From Bacillota bacterium (GTDB lineage Bacteria; Bacillota_A; Clostridia; Peptostreptococcales; Anaerovoracaceae), in the NCBI GenBank assembly GCA_017437925.1, contig JAFRWQ010000050.1, forward strand, positions 1 to 8,334: a DNA stretch of 8,334 bases. Direction: 5' to 3'. Below, in pieces: positions 5,260 to 8,334 of the stretch (position 1 is the first letter of the stretch; each line of letters begins with the position of its first letter). A model generated the notes under the pieces. The model made no database searches, was not told where the DNA came from, and saw only the letters and a program-made list of their open reading frames with translations. The position numbers and the translations under genes are program-made.

Positions 5260-6342
5260 ATGATAGAGATCAGAAACCTGCACAAACACTTCATAAGCAA
5301 GGACGCCAAAGTACACGCGGTGGACGACGTGAGCCTCAGCATAGGGGACGGCGAGGTCTACGGCATCATGGGATACTCCGGCGCCGGCAAGAGCACCCTG
5401 GTCAGATGCCTCAATTTCCTTGAGATCCCCGAGAGCGGGACCGTTGAGATCTCGGGCTTCGGCGCCGTTAGCAGCGAGGGCGGAAAGCTTTACCTCAAGG
5501 AAGACAAAGGGGCGAGGCCCTTGAGCGAAAAGGAGCTCAGGCAGCTCAGAAGGTCAATGGGCATGATATTCCAGCACTTCAACCTGCTGGACAGGAGCAC
5601 GGTCTTCGACAACATAGCCTACCCCTTAAAGTACTGCGGAAAGTCCAAAGAGGAGATCGCCGAAAAAGTGGACAGCCTCTTAAAGCTGGTAGACCTTGAG
5701 GACAAGAGAGACTCCTATCCCAGCCAGCTGTCGGGAGGCCAGAAGCAGAGGGTCGCGATAGCAAGAGCCCTTGCCAACGATCCGAAGATACTCCTCTCCG
5801 ACGAAGCCACCTCGGCCCTCGATCCCGAGGCCACCGAGTCGATCCTGCAGCTTTTGAAAGATCTTAACAAAAAGCTAGGCCTCACCATAGTGATGATCAC
5901 CCATGAGATGGCGGTCATCAAGGCGGTCTGCACAAGGGTCGCGGTCATGGAAGAGGGGAAGGTGGTAGAGGAAGGGCCGGTCTACGAGGTCTTTTCGGCT
6001 CCGTCCCGCGAGATCACGAGAAAGTTCACCGAGGCCTCATCGGGCCTGGGCAAGATAGGAAAGCTCATAGAGAGCGGGGCCGTAGAGCTTGAGAACAGCG
6101 AGGTCAAGAGGCTGATACGCTTCACCTATACAAAGGATACCGTGGGAAGGCCCCTGATATCTACGGTCTCAAGGAAGTTCAACGTGGACGTGAACCTGCT
6201 GCTGGCCAACGTGGACGTGGTCGCGGGCAGGGCCCTGGGGGGCATAGTCGCCGAGATCTCGGGCGAAAGCAATAATGTATCTGAAGCGCTGGAATACATA
6301 GGTTCCTGCGGGGTAAGAGCGGAGGTGATAGAAAATGTTTGA
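5260..6342 (+). CDS. metN: Methionine ABC transporter ATP-binding protein with NIL domain
   Basis: MetN is the cytoplasmic ATPase that, as a dimer with MetI, drives methionine import. The 360 residues contain every ABC motif: Walker A GYSGAGKS at 38-45, Q-loop Gln105 in MIFQHFNLL, signature LSGGQ at 157-161, Walker B ILLSDE at 177-182, D-loop SALD at 185-188 and H-loop His215. Residues from about 283 form the NIL domain, which in E. coli MetN binds methionine and inhibits transport when the cell is full. Compared with Bacillus and E. coli MetN as I recall them, about 16 extra residues (roughly 75-90, KLYLKEDKGARPLSE) lie between Walker A and the Q-loop. ATG 5260 is the only plausible start, as an in-frame TAA lies at 5245, but no good Shine-Dalgarno precedes it. 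The gene overlaps metI by eight bases. Confidence 0.97.
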   Translation: MIEIRNLHKHFISKDAKVHAVDDVSLSIGDGEVYGIMGYSGAGKSTLVRCLNFLEIPESGTVEISGFGAVSSEGGKLYLKEDKGARPLSEKELRQLRRSMGMIFQHFNLLDRSTVFDNIAYPLKYCGKSKEEIAEKVDSLLKLVDLEDKRDSYPSQLSGGQKQRVAIARALANDPKILLSDEATSALDPEATESILQLLKDLNKKLGLTIVMITHEMAVIKAVCTRVAVMEEGKVVEEGPVYEVFSAPSREITRKFTEASSGLGKIGKLIESGAVELENSEVKRLIRFTYTKDTVGRPLISTVSRKFNVDVNLLLANVDVVAGRALGGIVAEISGESNNVSEALEYIGSCGVRAEVIENV

Positions 6343-7033
6343 AGCTATAAACGGCGCGTTCCCCAACGTGGTCAACTACTGGGACCGCTTCCTTGAAAGT
6401 ATGTCTGCAACATTTAAGATGTTCTTCATCGCAGGGCTCATCACCATGCTCATAGGCGGCTGCTTCGGGATACTGCTGATAGTAACCAAGCCAGGCGGCA
6501 TCAAGCCCAACAAGACGGTCCACACGGCGCTCGAGGCCGTGACCAACGTGTTCCGCTCCATACCCTTCATCATACTGCTGATCTTCCTGATCCCCTTTAC
6601 AAGGCTTCTGGTCGGGACTTCGATAGGGGTGAGGGGGGCGGTGGTCCCCCTGGTCTTCGGAGCGGTGCCTTTCTTCACAAGGCAGGTCGAAAGCGCGCTT
6701 TCCGACGTGGATCCCGGCAAGGTCGAGGCGGCAAGAGCCATGGGCAGCGGGACCCTCGGCATAATCTTCAGAGTATACCTTAAGGAAGCTCTGCCCGATC
6801 TCATAAGGGTCATCACCATCACGGCGATCTCGACCATAGGCCTCACCACTTCGGCAGGCGCCGTGGGGGCGGGCGGAATAGGAAGCTTCGCCATCAACTA
6901 CGGTCAGAACATGCACTACCAGGACATAGTCAACCTGTGCGTGATAATACTTCTCATAATCGTTTCGCTTATCCAGATCATAGGAAACACTCTGGCAAGG
7001 CGGACATACAACAGAGAGCTTTTCAGAAAATAA
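6335..7033 (+). CDS. metI: Methionine ABC transporter permease
   Basis: MetI is the membrane channel; two copies pair with two MetN. At 232 residues it is close to the family's usual 215-230. Hydrophobic segments lie at about 28-50, 67-90, 100-118, 155-178 and 199-220, fitting the five helices of MetI. The cytoplasmic coupling loop carries the EAA motif (EAARAMGSGTLGIIFRVYLK, 131-150), which docks into MetN. GGAGGTGA (6321-6328), inside the end of metN, is an excellent ribosome site six bases before the ATG. The start overlaps the last eight bases of metN, so translation is probably coupled. By hand count its isoleucine codons are 16 ATA, 14 ATC and no ATT. Confidence 0.97.
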   Translation: MFEAINGAFPNVVNYWDRFLESMSATFKMFFIAGLITMLIGGCFGILLIVTKPGGIKPNKTVHTALEAVTNVFRSIPFIILLIFLIPFTRLLVGTSIGVRGAVVPLVFGAVPFFTRQVESALSDVDPGKVEAARAMGSGTLGIIFRVYLKEALPDLIRVITITAISTIGLTTSAGAVGAGGIGSFAINYGQNMHYQDIVNLCVIILLIIVSLIQIIGNTLARRTYNRELFRK

Positions 7034-7047
7034 GGAGGATAAGCGAA

Positions 7048-7965
7048 ATGAAGTGTTTTAAGAGTATTTTGGCAGCAGTTCTTGCCTGCGTTCTTGTCAT
7101 CGGGCTCTGCGCCTGCGGAGGAAGCAAAAAGAGCGAGCCCCTCAAGATAGGGGTCCCCAGCGACGCGACCAACCAGGCCAGAGCCATAAGCCTCCTTGAG
7201 ACCGCGGGTCTCATAGAGGTGGACGACGCGGCCGGCTTCACCCCCGAGCTTAAAGACATAACCAAGTACATATACAACATCGAAATAGTGCCCGCAGCGG
7301 CCAACACTCTGGTCGCGACCCTGGACGACTACGGCGCCTCCACCATCAACGGGACCTACGCGATCCCCGCCGGCCTCAGCCCTTCAAAGGACGGCCTCAT
7401 CACAGAGGTCCAGGAGAGCGGCTCCGGGAATCCTTTTATCAACGTTATAGTCGCCCGCACCGAGGATAAGGATAACGAGGACTATAAGAAGATCGTGGAA
7501 GCCTATCAGGACCAGACCATAGCCCAGTACATACTCGAAAAGAACAAGGGAGCTTCGATCCCGGCCTTTGACTACGACCCCAATTACAGCGTACCGGACG
7601 ACTATGTGAGCAGCCTCGAGGGCTACAAGTCCTCTCCCGACGGCAAGAAGGTCATAAAGCTGGGAGTCTGCGGCTCGGGAGACACCTGGAGGGCGGTCCA
7701 GAAGGTGCTGGATGACAACGATTCGGGCATATACATCGAAGTCATCATCTTCGACGCCTACAACCTGCCCAACGAGGCCCTGAACAGCGGTGAGATAGAC
7801 CTGAACTCCTTCCAGCACATCGCCTATCTCAATTCCGAGATCAAGTCACAGGGCTACGACCTCACCCCCATAGGCAACACCTCCTGCGCTCCTCTCACCC
7901 TTTATTCCAAGAAGGTTAAGAGCCTGGACGAGCTTAAGACTTTAGCGGGAAAGAAAGCCCAGTAG
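7048..7965 (+). CDS. metQ: Methionine-binding lipoprotein MetQ, circularly permuted
   Basis: MetQ is the membrane-anchored receptor that delivers methionine to MetNI. AAGGAGG (7032-7038), overlapping the metI stop, is nine bases before ATG 7048. The frame is open further upstream, but that lies inside metI. Residues 1-23 are a lipoprotein signal with lipobox LCAC, so Cys23 is probably lipidated. The domain order is unusual. Residues 31 to about 175 (PLKIGVPSDATNQARAISLL; then INGTYAIPAGL, NPFINVIVARTEDKD) match the C-terminal half of ordinary MetQ. Residues about 201-298 (KVIKLGVCGSGD; YNLPNEALNSGEIDLNSFQH; NTSCAPLTLYSKKVKSLDEL) match its N-terminal half. A linker of about 25 residues, Asp/Tyr/Ser-rich, joins them. 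Family ligand contacts appear kept: Arg45, Asn101, Asn132, Tyr238, Phe255 and His257 in their motifs. The length, 305, is slightly above the usual 270-280. The gene seems intact and functional; the permutation is inferred from remembered E. coli MetQ. Confidence 0.92.
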   Translation: MKCFKSILAAVLACVLVIGLCACGGSKKSEPLKIGVPSDATNQARAISLLETAGLIEVDDAAGFTPELKDITKYIYNIEIVPAAANTLVATLDDYGASTINGTYAIPAGLSPSKDGLITEVQESGSGNPFINVIVARTEDKDNEDYKKIVEAYQDQTIAQYILEKNKGASIPAFDYDPNYSVPDDYVSSLEGYKSSPDGKKVIKLGVCGSGDTWRAVQKVLDDNDSGIYIEVIIFDAYNLPNEALNSGEIDLNSFQHIAYLNSEIKSQGYDLTPIGNTSCAPLTLYSKKVKSLDELKTLAGKKAQ

Positions 7966-8040
7966 CGCTGAGAACAGCGGAAGCCCTCGGCAAACCGCTT
8001 ATTCCGGCCGGCGAATTCCCCTGTCAGAAGGACCCGGCTT

Positions 8041-8067
8041 AAGCCGCCCCTTTGAGGGCGGCTTTTT
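8041..8067 (+). terminator. Intrinsic terminator of metNIQ
   Basis: AAGCCGCCC (8041-8049) pairs with GGGCGGCTT (8056-8064) around CTTTGA and ends in five T (8063-8067). It lies 75 bases after the metQ stop. A small hairpin, CGCTG-AGAA-CAGCG (7966-7979), directly follows the metQ stop but has no U-run. I see nothing else between 7966 and 8040. Confidence 0.9.
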
Positions 8068-8074
8068 ATCGCTC

Positions 8075-8103
8075 TTTTCAAAGAGGGCGGGGGAAGATAT
8101 AAT
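8075..8103 (+). promoter_or_regulatory. Sigma-A promoter of the downstream gene
   Basis: TTTTCA (8075-8080, four of six to consensus) and a perfect TATAAT (8098-8103) are separated by 17 bases. The predicted start is near 8110. It begins eight bases after the metNIQ terminator, so the next gene is independently transcribed. Confidence 0.75.
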
Positions 8104-8129
8104 CAAGGCAGATATTTGGAGGTGTGAAC

Positions 8130-8334
8130 ATGAATGTTTCTTCCGATCTCAAGAAGACCTTAAGATGGGCCGTCCCCGCGGCCTGCGCTTTGATAGTCCT
8201 GGCCGCCGGTGTCGTTAAGTATAAGAGCGGAGAGCAGCCTGCAGACCCGGGTGAAGCAGATAAGCCGGTGGGCATGGTCAATCCCATAGCAGAAAAAGCC
8301 TCGCTCAAAGAAGTGGAGGACGCCCTGGGGCTTA
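8130..8334 (+). CDS. Membrane-anchored protein, N-terminus resembling DUF4367-type proteins; 3'-truncated by window edge
   Basis: Only the first 68 residues are present. GGAGG (8118-8122) lies seven bases before the ATG, and a consensus-like promoter lies upstream, so the start is secure. Residues 13-29 (WAVPAACALIVLAAGVV) form a signal anchor or uncleaved signal peptide after a short basic cytoplasmic end, placing the rest outside the membrane. An Asp/Glu/Pro-rich linker follows (33-47). The last part, VGMVNPIAEKASLKEVEDAL, resembles the opening of extracellular DUF4367-like domains in clostridia (pattern NP-x-hydrophobic-x5-SL-x-E-x2-x-ALG). Those are often partners of sigma factors, but nothing here shows such a partner. 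The family call is tentative because the domain is cut off. Confidence 0.75.
   Translation, partial: MNVSSDLKKTLRWAVPAACALIVLAAGVVKYKSGEQPADPGEADKPVGMVNPIAEKASLKEVEDALGL

Noticed and set aside
6937..7047. Longer N-terminus for MetQ
   Set aside because: These codons overlap metI out of frame. The lipoprotein signal and strong ribosome site fix the start at 7048.

Overview
The window looks like chromosomal DNA of a GC-rich Gram-positive anaerobe, most likely class Clostridia (Bacillota). The signs are a fused single-chain PurL of clostridial style, strong GGAGG-type ribosome binding sites, U-tailed intrinsic terminators, a lipoprotein-type MetQ, and isoleucine codons that are almost all ATC or ATA. 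The family within Clostridia cannot be decided from this stretch. I see no mobile element, CRISPR array, tRNA or rRNA.

Layout, left to right. (1) The 3' nine-tenths of purL (+), open at the left edge, ends at 3394 and is followed by a terminator that could serve both strands. (2) A LysR-family regulator (-, 3569-4486) converges on purL. (3) A 60-residue cysteine-rich protein (-, 4677-4859) has its own consensus-like promoter and terminator. (4) A regulatory stretch (about 4900-5259) holds divergent promoters, inverted repeats, a 21-codon leader peptide with four Met codons, a candidate antiterminator and a strong intrinsic terminator 21 nt before metN. (5) The methionine ABC transporter operon metN-metI-metQ (+, 5260-7965) ends in a terminator. 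(6) A new gene with its own promoter starts at 8130 and runs off the right edge; it encodes a membrane-anchored protein resembling the N-terminus of DUF4367-type proteins.

The central part forms a methionine uptake module: MetQ captures methionine outside the membrane, MetI is the permease and MetN the ATPase, with a C-terminal NIL domain that in relatives senses methionine. Two features stand out. First, the leader ORF (Met-Met-Met-Arg-Met), a 10-bp antiterminator pairing and a terminator together fit ribosome-mediated attenuation by methionine, rather than the S-box or T-box usual in Bacillota. Second, MetQ is circularly permuted: the segment matching the C-terminal half of ordinary MetQ comes first, right after the lipoprotein signal, and the segment matching the N-terminal half comes last, with the expected ligand-binding motifs kept in both halves.

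All pairings, promoter calls and alignments were made by eye, against family sequences recalled from memory. No folding energies or database searches were run.
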